Below, piece by piece: positions 44,758 through 54,055 of a DNA stretch of 64,000 nucleotides. The DNA comes from Rhizobium grahamii. Lineage in GTDB: Bacteria > Pseudomonadota > Alphaproteobacteria > Rhizobiales > Rhizobiaceae. The notes under the pieces were generated by a model. It saw only the letters and a program-made list of their open reading frames with translations, did no database searches and was not told the DNA's origin. The position numbers and the translations under genes were made by a program. Each line of letters opens with the position of its first letter. The stretch's first letter is position 1. Where the stretch lies: assembly GCF_009498215.1 (NCBI RefSeq), contig NZ_CP043498.1, forward strand, positions 3,863,798 through 3,927,797, read 5' to 3'.

Positions 44758-44770
44758 TTGCACCCGGTCT
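44749..44770 (-). promoter_or_regulatory. antiterminator stem in the metZ leader
   Basis: On the minus strand AGACCGG and CCGGTCT form a 7-bp stem around GTGCAAAA. The second arm overlaps the left arm of the terminator, so only one of the two stems can form. Confidence 0.65.
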
Positions 44771-44824
44771 ATTTAGCCACTTGTTTAACGTGGCTGCAAG
44801 CCGACCGGCCAAATCACCACGGGA
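44770..44824 (-). ncRNA. SAM-II riboswitch
   Basis: On the minus strand the leader has the SAM-II blocks in order: GTGGTGATTTGGCCGG, CTTGCAGCCACGTTAAA and AAGTGGCTAAAT. This is the conserved pseudoknot class that precedes metA, metX and metZ in alphaproteobacteria. It binds S-adenosylmethionine and controls metZ. Confidence 0.92.
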
Positions 44825-44831
44825 TAAAGCT

Positions 44832-44860
44832 GCAATACTGCCGTTCCGTGCTTGCGTCAA
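44832..44860 (-). promoter_or_regulatory. promoter of the metZ leader
   Basis: On the minus strand TTGACG (44855-44860) and TATTGC (44832-44837) are 17 bases apart, directly upstream of the SAM-II element. Confidence 0.65.
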
Positions 44861-44906
44861 TTCCTCGAGTTTGGTTTTGTCTGCGGCAAAATATGGATGG
44901 GGCATG

Positions 44907-45998
44907 ATGGCTCGCGAAACAGGAATATTGGCAGATCGCGCGATCGCTGCGTTGTTTGAAACGGGGCGGCTCATTTCCGAGCGCGATCTCGACAGCGACC
45001 AGATCCAGCCGGCGAGCCTCGATCTGCGGCTCGGTGCAAAGGCATTCCGCGTCCGCGCCAGCTTCATGCCAGGCCCGAACAGCCTCGTTTCCGACAAGCT
45101 CGACCGCCTCAAGCTGCATGTCGTCGACCTCAGTGAAGGCGCGGTGCTGGAAACCGGCTGCGTCTATATCGTTCCGCTGATGGAGCGCCTCGACCTTCCG
45201 GCAGATATGTCGGCTTCGGCCAATCCGAAAAGCTCGACCGGCCGCCTCGATATCTTCACGCGCGTCATTACCGATTACGCCCAGGAGTTCGACAAGATCC
45301 CGGCCGGCTATTCCGGCCCGCTCTACCTCGAAATCAGCCCTCGTACCTTCCCGATCGTCGTGCGTCGCGGCTCGCGCCTGTCGCAGATCCGCTTCCGCGT
45401 CGGCCATTCGGTCTTGGGTGACCCGGAATTGCTGGCGCTGCATGATGCCGAAACGCTCGTCGCCAGCAAGCAGCCGAACGTCTCGGGCGGCGGGATTGCG
45501 CTGTCGATCGACCTCGCCGGCGACAAGGACGGCTTGATCGGCTACCGTGGCAAGCACCACACCGCCGTTGTCGACGTCGACAAGAAGGCGCAGCACGACA
45601 TCTATGATTTCTGGGAGCCGCTCTTTAGCCGCGGCCGCAACGAGCTGATCCTCGATCCGGATGAGTTCTACATCCTCGTGTCGCGCGAGGCCGTCCACGT
45701 GCCGCCGCATTACGCGGCCGAAATGACGCCTTTCGATCCGCTCGTCGGCGAATTTCGCGTCCACTATGCCGGCTTCTTCGACCCTGGCTTCGGCCATGCC
45801 CCCGCCGGCGGTCGCGGCAGCCGCGCTGTTCTGGAAGTGCGCAGCCACGAAGTCCCGTTCATCCTCGAGGACGGCCAGATCGTCGGCCGCCTGATCTACG
45901 AACACATGCTCGAACATCCCGCCAGCCTCTACGGCACGGGCCTCGGCTCCAACTATCAGGCGCAAGGCTTGAAGCTCTCCAAACACTTCCGCATCTGA
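44907..45998 (+). CDS. dcd: 2'-deoxycytidine 5'-triphosphate deaminase, long form
   Basis: The 363-residue protein is the alphaproteobacterial double-length Dcd, about twice the classical enzyme. The active-site block SSTGRLDIFTRVITDY (with SANPKSSTG) and IQPASLDLRLG are present in the first half, and the C-terminal half repeats the trimeric dUTPase-like fold in weaker form. It deaminates dCTP to dUTP for thymidylate synthesis. I chose the ATG at 44907 over 44904 because the GGGG box is better spaced. It diverges from metZ, sharing the intergenic region with its promoter. Confidence 0.92.
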   Translation: MARETGILADRAIAALFETGRLISERDLDSDQIQPASLDLRLGAKAFRVRASFMPGPNSLVSDKLDRLKLHVVDLSEGAVLETGCVYIVPLMERLDLPADMSASANPKSSTGRLDIFTRVITDYAQEFDKIPAGYSGPLYLEISPRTFPIVVRRGSRLSQIRFRVGHSVLGDPELLALHDAETLVASKQPNVSGGGIALSIDLAGDKDGLIGYRGKHHTAVVDVDKKAQHDIYDFWEPLFSRGRNELILDPDEFYILVSREAVHVPPHYAAEMTPFDPLVGEFRVHYAGFFDPGFGHAPAGGRGSRAVLEVRSHEVPFILEDGQIVGRLIYEHMLEHPASLYGTGLGSNYQAQGLKLSKHFRI

Positions 45999-46052
45999 CG
46001 CGACCGCTGCCGCTTGACAGCGGCGGCCATCTGTTGGAAGTCTCCGTCTAGC

Positions 46053-46126
46053 GCGGGTGTAGCTCAATGGTAGAGCAGCAGCTTCCCAAGCTGAATACGA
46101 GGGTTCGATTCCCTTCACCCGCTCCA
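46053..46126 (+). tRNA. tRNA-Gly (CCC)
   Basis: The 74-nt gene folds with acceptor stem GCGGGTG/CACCCGC, D-arm TAGCTCAATGGTAGAGC, anticodon stem CAGCT/AGCTG with loop TCCCA region (anticodon CCC), T-arm GGTTCGATTCC, and an encoded CCA. It reads GGG glycine codons. Confidence 0.95.
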
Positions 46127-46232
46127 ACTCTGCCGCCGTGCCCGTTTACCAAATTTCCGCTTTCCATTTTGCCGCCGCGTCGAAGCGCGCTAATCCCTAC
46201 GGTGAATTTTCTCTTAATGAGAGCCCGAGGAC

Positions 46233-47306
46233 ATGGCCGAACGCAGGGAAATAAGACCGCTCACGGGCTTTCGCGGCGTCGCAGCCCTCGTGGTTGTCAC
46301 CTATCATTTTTTCCTGGCGATGGGAGGGACGGCGCCCTTCCTGTTCGATCGCGGCTATCTGGCCGTCGATGCCTTCTTCGTGCTGAGTGGCTATGTTCTC
46401 GCCTACAACTACGATGCGACCTTCAGAGCCGGCGCGGATGTCGCAAAGTACGGCGAGTTTCTTTTCCGCCGGTTTGTTCGTCTCTATCCTGCCTACATCG
46501 TTATTCTGTCGCTTGGCGTTATCAAGCTGGCGATCAAGCCCGGGCTTGGCGATTTCACGGCCTGGGATGCCTTCTGCAATCTGTTCATGCTGACGGGCTG
46601 GGGCTTGCATGCCAAGCCGGTCGTCGGGCTTTCTTGGTCGGTGAGTGCCGAGATCTTCTGCTACGCGGCTTTTCCGCTCGTCCTCATGCTCGGACGATTA
46701 AAGGCGATCGGTACCGGTGTCGCCCTGCTCGGCTTGGCCTTGTTGATCGTCACGATCTCGAAAGTCGGTGGTGGCATCAGCGGACCGATGGATGTCGTAT
46801 CCGACGTCACGGTCTTCCCATTGCTGCGCGCCCTGGCCGGTTTCAGCATCGGCGTCATCCTATGCGGTCTGGCGGCTCGCCGGGTGGCCTTCAGTGCTTC
46901 TGTCGCCGATCTCGGCACCCTGCTTGCGTGCCTTGCTGTCGTCGCAGCCGCCACCTTCGATCAGACCGATCTTGCAACCTACCTCTGCATCGTCGGCGCC
47001 GTCTTCTGGCTGGCCGCGGATTCGTCATTGTCGAATGCGCTGTTTGCGAACGGGCCGGTCTATCGGCTGGGTGAGATCTCTTATTCCCTTTACCTCATCC
47101 ACCCGCTCGTCTTCAGCGCCTTCGGGCGGCCGATGCTCGCCCTTCAGCCGGTGATTGGAGCGAGAACGACCTTGGCGATAGCCTATGTCGTCTGCGTCGG
47201 CGCAACCATTTTGCTGGCTTCGCTGTCCTACCGCTTCGTCGAAATCGGCGGAAAACGGGCATTGATGCAGCTGCGTCAGAGCGTGCTTAAACCCGCAAGC
47301 AGATAA
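46233..47306 (+). CDS. acyltransferase 3 family membrane protein (OafA-like)
   Basis: The 357-residue protein has about ten membrane helices. Family marks are the N-terminal RPLTGFRGVAALVVVTYHFF with the catalytic-type His, VDAFFVLSGYVLAY, FRRFVRLYPAYIV and the C-terminal LGEISYSLYLIHPLVF. Members transfer acyl groups to surface polysaccharides or small molecules at the cytoplasmic membrane. No polysaccharide gene is adjacent, so the acceptor is open. Confidence 0.93.
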   Translation: MAERREIRPLTGFRGVAALVVVTYHFFLAMGGTAPFLFDRGYLAVDAFFVLSGYVLAYNYDATFRAGADVAKYGEFLFRRFVRLYPAYIVILSLGVIKLAIKPGLGDFTAWDAFCNLFMLTGWGLHAKPVVGLSWSVSAEIFCYAAFPLVLMLGRLKAIGTGVALLGLALLIVTISKVGGGISGPMDVVSDVTVFPLLRALAGFSIGVILCGLAARRVAFSASVADLGTLLACLAVVAAATFDQTDLATYLCIVGAVFWLAADSSLSNALFANGPVYRLGEISYSLYLIHPLVFSAFGRPMLALQPVIGARTTLAIAYVVCVGATILLASLSYRFVEIGGKRALMQLRQSVLKPASR

Positions 47307-47442
47307 TCGGTGGTGGCGGTTACGCCCTTTCGATTAGTTGACGATTATCTAATATATATGGTTAATTTTTAACTATTCTCCGGTACACGGAACAGAGGCG
47401 GCGTCAGGCCGTTATCGGCTCACGACGAGGAGGAATAGCGGG

Positions 47443-47631
47443 ATGCTTCTGAAAATCTTTACTGCGAAACGCGATGCGGTCGATACCGGCGAAACCGGTA
47501 CCTATGCCGACGGCTACCATATGCCGGAGCTGGAAACGGCCGCCTACAAGCGTGGCGACAGCCGTTCGTCCTACGAGCGCGATTACGGCCGTGGACGCAA
47601 GATCGAGGAAGTCCCGCTAGGCTTTGCCTGA
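47443..47631 (+). CDS. small protein of unknown function (62 aa)
   Basis: The 62-residue protein is rich in charged and tyrosine residues (DSRSSYERDYGRGRKIEEVP) and has no membrane helix. I do not recognise a family. An AGGAGG ribosome binding site at good spacing before the ATG and a terminator 35 bases after the stop support a real, separately transcribed gene. Confidence 0.7.
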   Translation: MLLKIFTAKRDAVDTGETGTYADGYHMPELETAAYKRGDSRSSYERDYGRGRKIEEVPLGFA

Positions 47632-47666
47632 TCATCCTGACATCATATTCGGCTCCTGCTGAACGA

Positions 47667-47693
47667 AAATGGGCGGCCACTGGCCGCCCATTT
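47667..47693. terminator. bidirectional terminator
   Basis: A long stem (AAATGGGCGGCC/GGCCGCCCATTT, loop ACT) lies between the small gene (plus) and the chemoreceptor gene (minus). A/T tracts on both sides let it work for both strands. Confidence 0.75.
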
Positions 47694-47718
47694 CATTTAT
47701 GCATCTACGATGATGCGA

Positions 47719-49734
47719 TCAGAATTCCGTCCAGTCTGCATCCTTGCTGGGCTCGGCGCTGCCGAAGGCGCTTGCGAGCTTCTGGCCAAGCGCACGCGCT
47801 GGCGAGGAGGATGGTCGCGAAACGCCGGGTGTCGCGACGCGGACCGGCGCCTTGCGGGTGACGACTGGCTGGGTGGCCGGCCGTGGAGCAGTGGCTACCT
47901 GAGCAGGCGCAGAGCGCGCGCTCGTCGGTACGAAGTTTGTTGCCATGCCACCGGTACCAGTCAGCTTGAACTGATCAAGCAGATTGCCGAGCGTTGCCGC
48001 TTCGGTCGCGAGCCTGTGGCTGGCAGCCGTGCTCTCTTCGACCATTGCGGCATTCTGCTGCGTGCCCTGATCCATGGTGTTGACGGCGGTGTTGATTTCC
48101 TGAAGGCCGGTCGATTGCTCGCGTGCGGCTTCCGCAATCGCGTTGACATGCTGGTTGATCTCCTGCACCTCGTGGACGATCTCGTCCAGCGCCTTGCCGG
48201 TTTCACCGACGAGCGAAACGCCGGATTGGACGTGGTCGCTTGAGGTCGTGATCAGTGACTTGATCTCCTTGGCGGCATTGGCCGAGCGCTGCGCCAGTTC
48301 ACGCACTTCCTGCGCGACAACGGCAAAACCCTTGCCCGCCTCGCCGGCACGCGCGGCCTCGACCCCGGCGTTGAGCGCCAGCAGGTTCGTCTGGAAGGCG
48401 ATGTCGTCGATGACACCGATGATATTGCCGATCTCGACAGAAGATTGCTCGATCTGCTGCATCGCATCGACCGCCTTGCGCACGACATTGCCGGATTTCT
48501 CGGCGCCGTTCCGCGTCCTGGCGACCAGCGAGCGAGCTTCCTCTGCGCGCTTGGCAGCGTCCTTGACCGTCGTTGTGATCTCTTCCAGCGCAGCGGCGGT
48601 CTCCTCGACGGAGGCTGCCTGCTGTTCGGTGCGCTTGGCGAGTTCGTCGGCGGCCGCACGGATTTCGCTTGAGCCGGCCATGATCGCGCGGGCGTTGGTG
48701 CCAACGGTCTGCATGGTTTCGTTCAGCCTGTAGACCGAGTTGTTGAAGTCCTGACGCAGTGCGTCGAGATCGCCGACGAACGGCGTGTTGATCTGCGATG
48801 CGAGGTCGCCTGCGGCCAGGCGACGGAGACCATCGCCAAGGGCGCCAACGGCGCGCGACAGGTCAGCCGCTTCCGTGGCTTTTTGCGCCTCGCGCTCGCG
48901 CCGTTCGCTGTCGCCGAGATTGCGGTTTCGCTCTGCCTCGTTTTCGAGGCGGCCGCGTTCGATCGCATTGTCGCGGAATACGGCAACGGCTTCCGCCATC
49001 TGGCCGATTTCGTCGCGGCGATCGAGCCCGTCGATCGGGCTTGCCGTCTCGCCCTTGGCAAGACGCGTCATGCGTTCGCGCAGCTTCGCCATAGGCGAGG
49101 AGATGCCGGCCTGCGCGATCCATACGCTCAATCCGATCGCGCCGAGGACGGCGATGCCGATCAGCGCGAAACAGAGATCGATGCGTCCGTTGACGTTGGC
49201 CGAGAGTTCGTCGCCGCCATCGTTGAGAAGCGACATCAGCGCATCGTTGTTGGCGATCAGCTTCGGCGTTGCGAGATTGAGCTTGGCGTTCAGATCAGCG
49301 ACGACAGCAAGTGCGCCCGGCTTGTCCTTTGCCTGCGCGAGCTGAGTGGCTTTGGCGGCCAGCGTCTCCATCTCGTCCACGCTTGCGATAAGCTCGTCGG
49401 TGGCCGGCTTGCGGCTCGGGACAAGCTGGGCGGACTGCTGCAGGCGCTCACGAGCCTGGGTGAACCTGTTCGGTGCTGCGAGGGCCGCGTTGAATTCCGG
49501 CGTGTCAGGCGTCAGGTTGACAATGAAGGTTGCCTGCAGCACGGCGGCATTGGCTGACGCGCTGGCGCGCGAAGCCTGCATGGCGGCGAGCGCTTCATGG
49601 TCGATGAAGGCGCTGTAGGCGGCGTCGGCGCCACGGAATTCGCTGACGGTATAGACGAGGCCGCCGATCGAGATCAGGCCAAGAAGTGCGACGACCGATA
49701 TGATCTTGGTGCGGATTTTGAGATGTTTCAGCAT
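47719..49734 (-). CDS. methyl-accepting chemotaxis protein
   Basis: The 671-residue receptor has TM1 (about 10-30), a periplasmic helical sensor (about 31-185), TM2 (about 188-208) and a HAMP domain. A second HAMP-like segment (about 295-345) follows, then the MA signalling domain (about 380-600) with hairpin tip VVAQEVRELAQRSANAAKEI. A 70-residue Pro/Ala linker leads to a C-terminal DWTEF, which fits the xWxxF CheR/CheB tether. The ligand is unknown. No chemotaxis genes are adjacent. Confidence 0.95.
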   Translation of the reverse strand: MLKHLKIRTKIISVVALLGLISIGGLVYTVSEFRGADAAYSAFIDHEALAAMQASRASASANAAVLQATFIVNLTPDTPEFNAALAAPNRFTQARERLQQSAQLVPSRKPATDELIASVDEMETLAAKATQLAQAKDKPGALAVVADLNAKLNLATPKLIANNDALMSLLNDGGDELSANVNGRIDLCFALIGIAVLGAIGLSVWIAQAGISSPMAKLRERMTRLAKGETASPIDGLDRRDEIGQMAEAVAVFRDNAIERGRLENEAERNRNLGDSERREREAQKATEAADLSRAVGALGDGLRRLAAGDLASQINTPFVGDLDALRQDFNNSVYRLNETMQTVGTNARAIMAGSSEIRAAADELAKRTEQQAASVEETAAALEEITTTVKDAAKRAEEARSLVARTRNGAEKSGNVVRKAVDAMQQIEQSSVEIGNIIGVIDDIAFQTNLLALNAGVEAARAGEAGKGFAVVAQEVRELAQRSANAAKEIKSLITTSSDHVQSGVSLVGETGKALDEIVHEVQEINQHVNAIAEAAREQSTGLQEINTAVNTMDQGTQQNAAMVEESTAASHRLATEAATLGNLLDQFKLTGTGGMATNFVPTSARSAPAQVATAPRPATQPVVTRKAPVRVATPGVSRPSSSPARALGQKLASAFGSAEPSKDADWTEF

Positions 49735-49939
49735 GGAGATCCACTTGAGGTCCAGCGTTGCGCTGAACTGGCATTTTTGGAAAACGAGAAGGGCGATCTG
49801 AAGGGGCAGGGAAATGCCTGGAGTGGCTCGACATGCGCATCATGCGTCGCGGTCAGAAAAGGGCCGGCGTCGTCGGTCTCGAATAGAGTCGATATTGCTT
49901 AATGCGGACCTAACGGCCGAGGGATGTCCAACGAAATTT

Positions 49940-51894
49940 TTAAGCGTTTCCGCTTTTGGCTGAATGGAACCGAGCGGGATGCAACTTGCCTTTTGTAACG
50001 GTCGGCAGGTGCGGCGTCTTGCTCCAGAAAAACGGCTTGAAGGGAAGCTCAAGGGCTGCGCGCCAGGCCGCAAGCGAGATCATCAGCCAGTAGACGGGAA
50101 CCGCCAGCCAGCGCCGGCCGATCTGCTGTCGTTCATCCCGAAGCATCGCGCGCCGACCGAGCAGGTAGAACAGGCTGTAGCTCATTATCGTGTTGGCGAT
50201 GTCGAGCGTGAAAAGAATTTGTTCGGTGCTGCCGGGTGGCGGAAAGCCGAGCAGCAGATAGGTGGCGGTTGTCATCAACAGGACGATGAGCCAAGGATGG
50301 GCGAGGGAGGAGATCAGCATCCCACCGATCAGCAACTGGAAAACGGTGAATGCCCGCGGTCCCATCTCCTTCAGGAGCACGAGCGGCGAACGCATCATGA
50401 CAAGCCAGGTCTGCAGCCAGCCCTTGAACCAGCGGGTCCGCTGGTTCAGCCAGACCTTCGCCGTCGTCGGCGCGTCTTCATACGTCGGGCAGTCGATGAC
50501 GCCGCAGCGGTATCCGAGCCGGCAGAGCCGCATGCCGAGGTCAGCGTCCTCGGTGACGTTGTGCGGATCCCATCCGCCTGCTGCCTTCAGCTCCGTGACG
50601 CGCAGATGGTTCGACGTGCCGCCAAGCGGCATCGGCAGGCGGTAGCTCGCCAGCATCGGCAGCAGCATGCGAAACAGCGCGGCATATTCGAGCGCGAAGG
50701 AGGCGGTGATCCAGGAGGCGCTTCCGTTGGTGGTCACAAGCGGCGCCTGCAGGCAGACGACGTCAGCGGACTTGCCACGAACTCGGCGTGTGCGGCGCGC
50801 AACTGATCCGGATGCGGTCTATCTTCCGCGTCGTAGATGACGAGAAACTCGCCGCGCACGGCGGCCAGAGCATAGTTGAGCGCCTTGGGCTTGGTGCGCG
50901 GCTGCATCGCCGGCACCTCGACGATTTCGAATTGCGGTCCGAGCTCCTCGGCCCGCAGGGCGGCAATGGTCGGGTGATCGTCGGCTTCGCAGATGAGCTT
51001 GATGTCGAGCTTTGAGGCCGGCCAGTTCAGCCGTTTGAGAGCCGCCACAAGCTGGCCGGCGACTTCGGCCTCCTTGTAGAGGGCAACGAGCACCGTATAG
51101 ACCGGCAGTCGGTCGGTTGTCTGCGGTATGGCTGCCGATTTGCGCGTATGGCCAAGAGCGAGCGCACGCAGCAGAATTGCCCCCATGTAGATCATTGAGA
51201 CGGTCAAGTGCACGATGAGCCCGGTCGCTACACCGGACGCAAAGGCGGCGGCTGCGGCACAGAGGCCGAGCCCTGCCAGAAAACCCTGCTTGCCTGAAAG
51301 CACGATCCGCGCGCTGAACCCGGCTCGTGTATCGAACAGGTGTCGGGCGCTCTCCTTGACGCGACGCTCGGCGCCGCAGCGCCAGACGGCCTGCCGCAGT
51401 GCCGAGGGTGTCGTGATGACGGTTCGCTCCGAGAGCGTCGGGCGGTCGCGCATGAATGCGGCGATCTCGTCGAGTTTCGAGATCTCGGGCACGATTGCCA
51501 GAACGGCGCCGCTGACATGGTTGAGCCTGACCATGCGCGCATCGATCAGCTGCGTGTCCAGCGTCTTGCTGTCGGCGATCAACGGAGCGTCGATGGCGGG
51601 AAGAAACGAGAGCCTCAACGCTCGCGCCAAGCCGGCATAGTAACTGTCGGGATCGACCGTGCCGCTTGCAAGCAGTTCACGCTCTACGGTCGTACCATTG
51701 TTCCGAGCGGCGATCGCTGCGCGTGCGATGATCGGCTTCCCGATGCCGAACCTGAGCAGCGCATCGATTTCCACCTGGAACGAATCGAACGCCGCCCTTT
51801 GCGGAGCGGGCTGGTCGCGAGACGCTATAGCGATAGTGTGCGGCGCTGCCTGGTCGGCTTCCAGCCCACCCAGCGCATATTCCCCGATACGCAT
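49940..51894 (-). pseudogene. family 2 glycosyltransferase, frameshifted
   Basis: Residues about 40-190 resemble the N-terminal domain of type II secretion ATPases (MshEN-like: LLASGTVDPDSYYAGLARAL). Two membrane helices (about 205-245) lead into a GT2 domain with YTVLVALYKEAEVAGQL, CEADDHPT and YDAEDRPHPDQLR. The frame breaks at about 50768. In the other frame the protein continues as VCLQAPLVTTNGSASW, with TEDADLG, the QRTRWFKGW motif of processive enzymes and C-terminal helices. Adding one base gives 651 residues. Product unknown; cellulose-synthase-like membrane enzymes are the nearest type. Confidence 0.85.
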
Positions 51895-51953
51895 GACTCT
51901 GATACACCGTCGTTAGTTGTGGCAGTGCATGTTCATCCCCGAGGCGGATCATA

Positions 51954-52829
51954 ATGGTGCGAATAAAACCGGCATCTCTCAATCTTAAGGGGTTTTTCTT
52001 CTTATGGCTGTCAGTGGTTGCATTTCTCACCCCTAAAATGCTGCTTGCGCAGCAATCGGCGCCATCCTTGCCGCTCCTCTTTGATTCCAGGGAGCGATTG
52101 GCCAAGCCCGATCTGTCTGCGCTGGTACGCCTTCGCTTCCTGACCTCGGTCGATTTTCCGCCATTCAATTTCATGGATCAGAACGGCAAGCTCTCCGGCT
52201 TCAACGTCGATCTCGCTCGCGAGATCTGCGCCGAACTGGAGATTGCCGACAAGTGCCAGATCCAGGCTCTGCCGTTCGCGGACCTGAAGGACGCGCTCGC
52301 GGCTTCGCAGGGTGATGCCGTGATCGCGGGTGTTGCGGTCAGCGAGCAGCTGCGCAGTCAGTTTGCCTTTTCACGTCCGTACCTGATGCTGCCAGCTCGC
52401 TTTGCGCGCAATCTGAAGGCGCCGCTTCAGGGGGAAAGCGCCGCTGCCCTCGCGGACCGACCGGTTGGCGTCGTGAAGGCGACGGTTCACGAAGCGATGC
52501 TGGCTGCCTATTTCCCCAAGGTGAAGGCCGTGGCGTTTGACAGCAAGGAGGCGCTGCTCACCGCATTGAAGGATGGCAAGGTGGAGGCAGCCTTTGCAGA
52601 TTCCCTGCAGCTTTCCTTCTGGGTGGCGTCGCAGGCCTCAGGCAATTGCTGCGCACTCTTCGATGGCCCCTACACCTCGGAACGCTTTCTCGGTGAGGGC
52701 ATGACGATCATGCTGCGCCAGAAGGACGATGTCTTGCGAGCGGCCTTCGACCATGCGCTGGCCGCGTTGTCACGCAGCGGCCGTCTCCAGGAAATCTACC
52801 TGCGTTATTTCCCTTACGGCCTCTATTGA
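51954..52829 (+). CDS. periplasmic binding protein, amino-acid type (SBP_bac_3)
   Basis: The 291-residue protein has a signal peptide (LKGFFFLWLSVVAFLTPKML, cleavage near LAQ) and the polar amino acid binding fold: LRFLTSVDFPPFNFMDQNG, GFNVDLAREICAEL, FSRPYLMLP and the C-terminal GRLQEIYLRYFPYG. No permease or ATPase is adjacent, so it is an orphan binding protein that may serve a distant importer or a sensor. GAGG lies upstream of the ATG. It diverges from the glycosyltransferase gene across 59 bases. Confidence 0.9.
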   Translation: MVRIKPASLNLKGFFFLWLSVVAFLTPKMLLAQQSAPSLPLLFDSRERLAKPDLSALVRLRFLTSVDFPPFNFMDQNGKLSGFNVDLAREICAELEIADKCQIQALPFADLKDALAASQGDAVIAGVAVSEQLRSQFAFSRPYLMLPARFARNLKAPLQGESAAALADRPVGVVKATVHEAMLAAYFPKVKAVAFDSKEALLTALKDGKVEAAFADSLQLSFWVASQASGNCCALFDGPYTSERFLGEGMTIMLRQKDDVLRAAFDHALAALSRSGRLQEIYLRYFPYGLY

Positions 52830-52843
52830 GCGGAAACGGCTGA

Positions 52844-53257
52844 TCAGCCCTTGCGGAAGCGTGCGATCGCGCTGCGTTCGATGGCGGCGCAAGTGAGCTT
52901 GTCCAGACCGAAGCGATCGCGAAGCAGGCTGAGCAGGCGCAGTTCCTCGGCCTTGACGGAAAGATCTGCCGAAGCGACTTCCACGGCAAGCGCATAGGCC
53001 GTGTCGTAGAGGCGGACCGGCAGCGTGTCCTTGACGGTTTCGAGCACGATGTCGAGCCCCTCGGGTCCAGCGAGAAGGGCGGCGCAGTCGCGGGCCACCG
53101 AAATAAGCTTGTCGTCGTCGAAACCTCTGAAGACCGGCAGAAAGCCGATCAACTGGCCGATTCTTTCCATCTCGCGATCATTCATCGTGCTGTCGACGGC
53201 GGAGGCCATCACCATCACGTAGATCAGTGCGTCGTGGGGCGAAAGCGGCTTGTTCAT
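52844..53257 (-). CDS. TerB-family protein
   Basis: The 137-residue helical protein matches the TerB/DjlA-N-like metal-binding fold: ALIYVMVMASAVDSTMNDREMERI with the acidic D-x-x-M-N-D-R-E motif, and a repeat VEVASADLSVKAEELRLL. Stand-alone TerB proteins are linked by name to tellurite resistance, but here no other ter gene is near and the role is unknown. I chose the ATG at 53257; an in-frame ATG at 53284 is possible. Confidence 0.85.
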   Translation of the reverse strand: MNKPLSPHDALIYVMVMASAVDSTMNDREMERIGQLIGFLPVFRGFDDDKLISVARDCAALLAGPEGLDIVLETVKDTLPVRLYDTAYALAVEVASADLSVKAEELRLLSLLRDRFGLDKLTCAAIERSAIARFRKG

Positions 53258-53309
53258 GCGGGAAAGGTCCTCTCTGTTGGACACAGAGTTTAGGGAGTGG
53301 CCGGCGGCA

Positions 53310-54044
53310 TTACAAGGGATCGGACGGCCCTTCCGGCAGTGGTTCCGTCGCTGGTGTCAGCGGATCGCCCTTGCGCGGATCATCGCCATAGATCCCTTTC
53401 TTCTCGTCCTTCGCAGTCTTTCCGATGTCCGCCAGGGACGAACCCTCCGACGGTGCGGCCCAGCCGTTTTCCACCAGCCATCGCGAAATGTCCTGCGCGC
53501 CGATCTTGCACGATGCGCTTGTTGTTCCGCTCCAGCTCGCGTTGTCGAGGTCGCAATGCACCGTGCGCAACCGCAGAAACAGCCGGAAATTGGTCTTCGC
53601 CAGCATGCCGCAAGGCCATTCTCCTCCGTCGGTGCCATTGCAGACCTTGTCTGAAGGTGTCGCTTCTATCCCCGCAAGCTGCAGACGACGGTCGCCGAAG
53701 CCGAGAATGCCGGCGCTCTCGGCAACGGGACGCGGTAGATCAACGCCGTTGTCCGCTTTCACTTTCGGCGTTTCCGGGATTGCCGCAGCCACGCGTTCCA
53801 ACGGTTTTCCATCGACGCTGGCCGGGTAGAACTGGCTTGCGTCATCGATGGGCCGGGCGTTCATGCTGGCGGCGGGATCGGTGGTCGGGGCAGGCGCTGC
53901 TTCCATAAGCGGGGGTGAAGTTGCTTCATCGTCGGCCGCCGCCGTTTGCTGCGTATCGGTCCGCAGACGCTGGCCACCGGTGGCGATCAGTGCGACCACA
54001 ATCCCGATCCCCGCAACAGACGTGAGTATTGTCGCAGGACGCAT
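53310..54044 (-). CDS. membrane-anchored SNase-like protein
   Basis: The 244-residue protein has an N-terminal membrane anchor (about 7-22), an Ala/Pro-rich linker, and a C-terminal thermonuclease-like segment (about 110-220). That segment includes LQLAGIEATPSDKVC, WPCGMLAKTNFRLFL, ASCKIGAQDISRWLVENGWA and KKGIYGD. The usual catalytic Arg and Glu of staphylococcal nuclease are not evident, so it may be catalytically inactive. It starts 11 bases after the S24 regulator gene and is probably co-transcribed with it. Confidence 0.72.
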   Translation of the reverse strand: MRPATILTSVAGIGIVVALIATGGQRLRTDTQQTAAADDEATSPPLMEAAPAPTTDPAASMNARPIDDASQFYPASVDGKPLERVAAAIPETPKVKADNGVDLPRPVAESAGILGFGDRRLQLAGIEATPSDKVCNGTDGGEWPCGMLAKTNFRLFLRLRTVHCDLDNASWSGTTSASCKIGAQDISRWLVENGWAAPSEGSSLADIGKTAKDEKKGIYGDDPRKGDPLTPATEPLPEGPSDPL

Positions 54045-54055
54045 GGAAGATTTTC

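Noticed and set aside
43653..44906. Long N-terminal extension of dcd
   Set aside because: This part is antisense to metZ and its riboswitch. The dcd ribosome binding site and family start are at about 44907.
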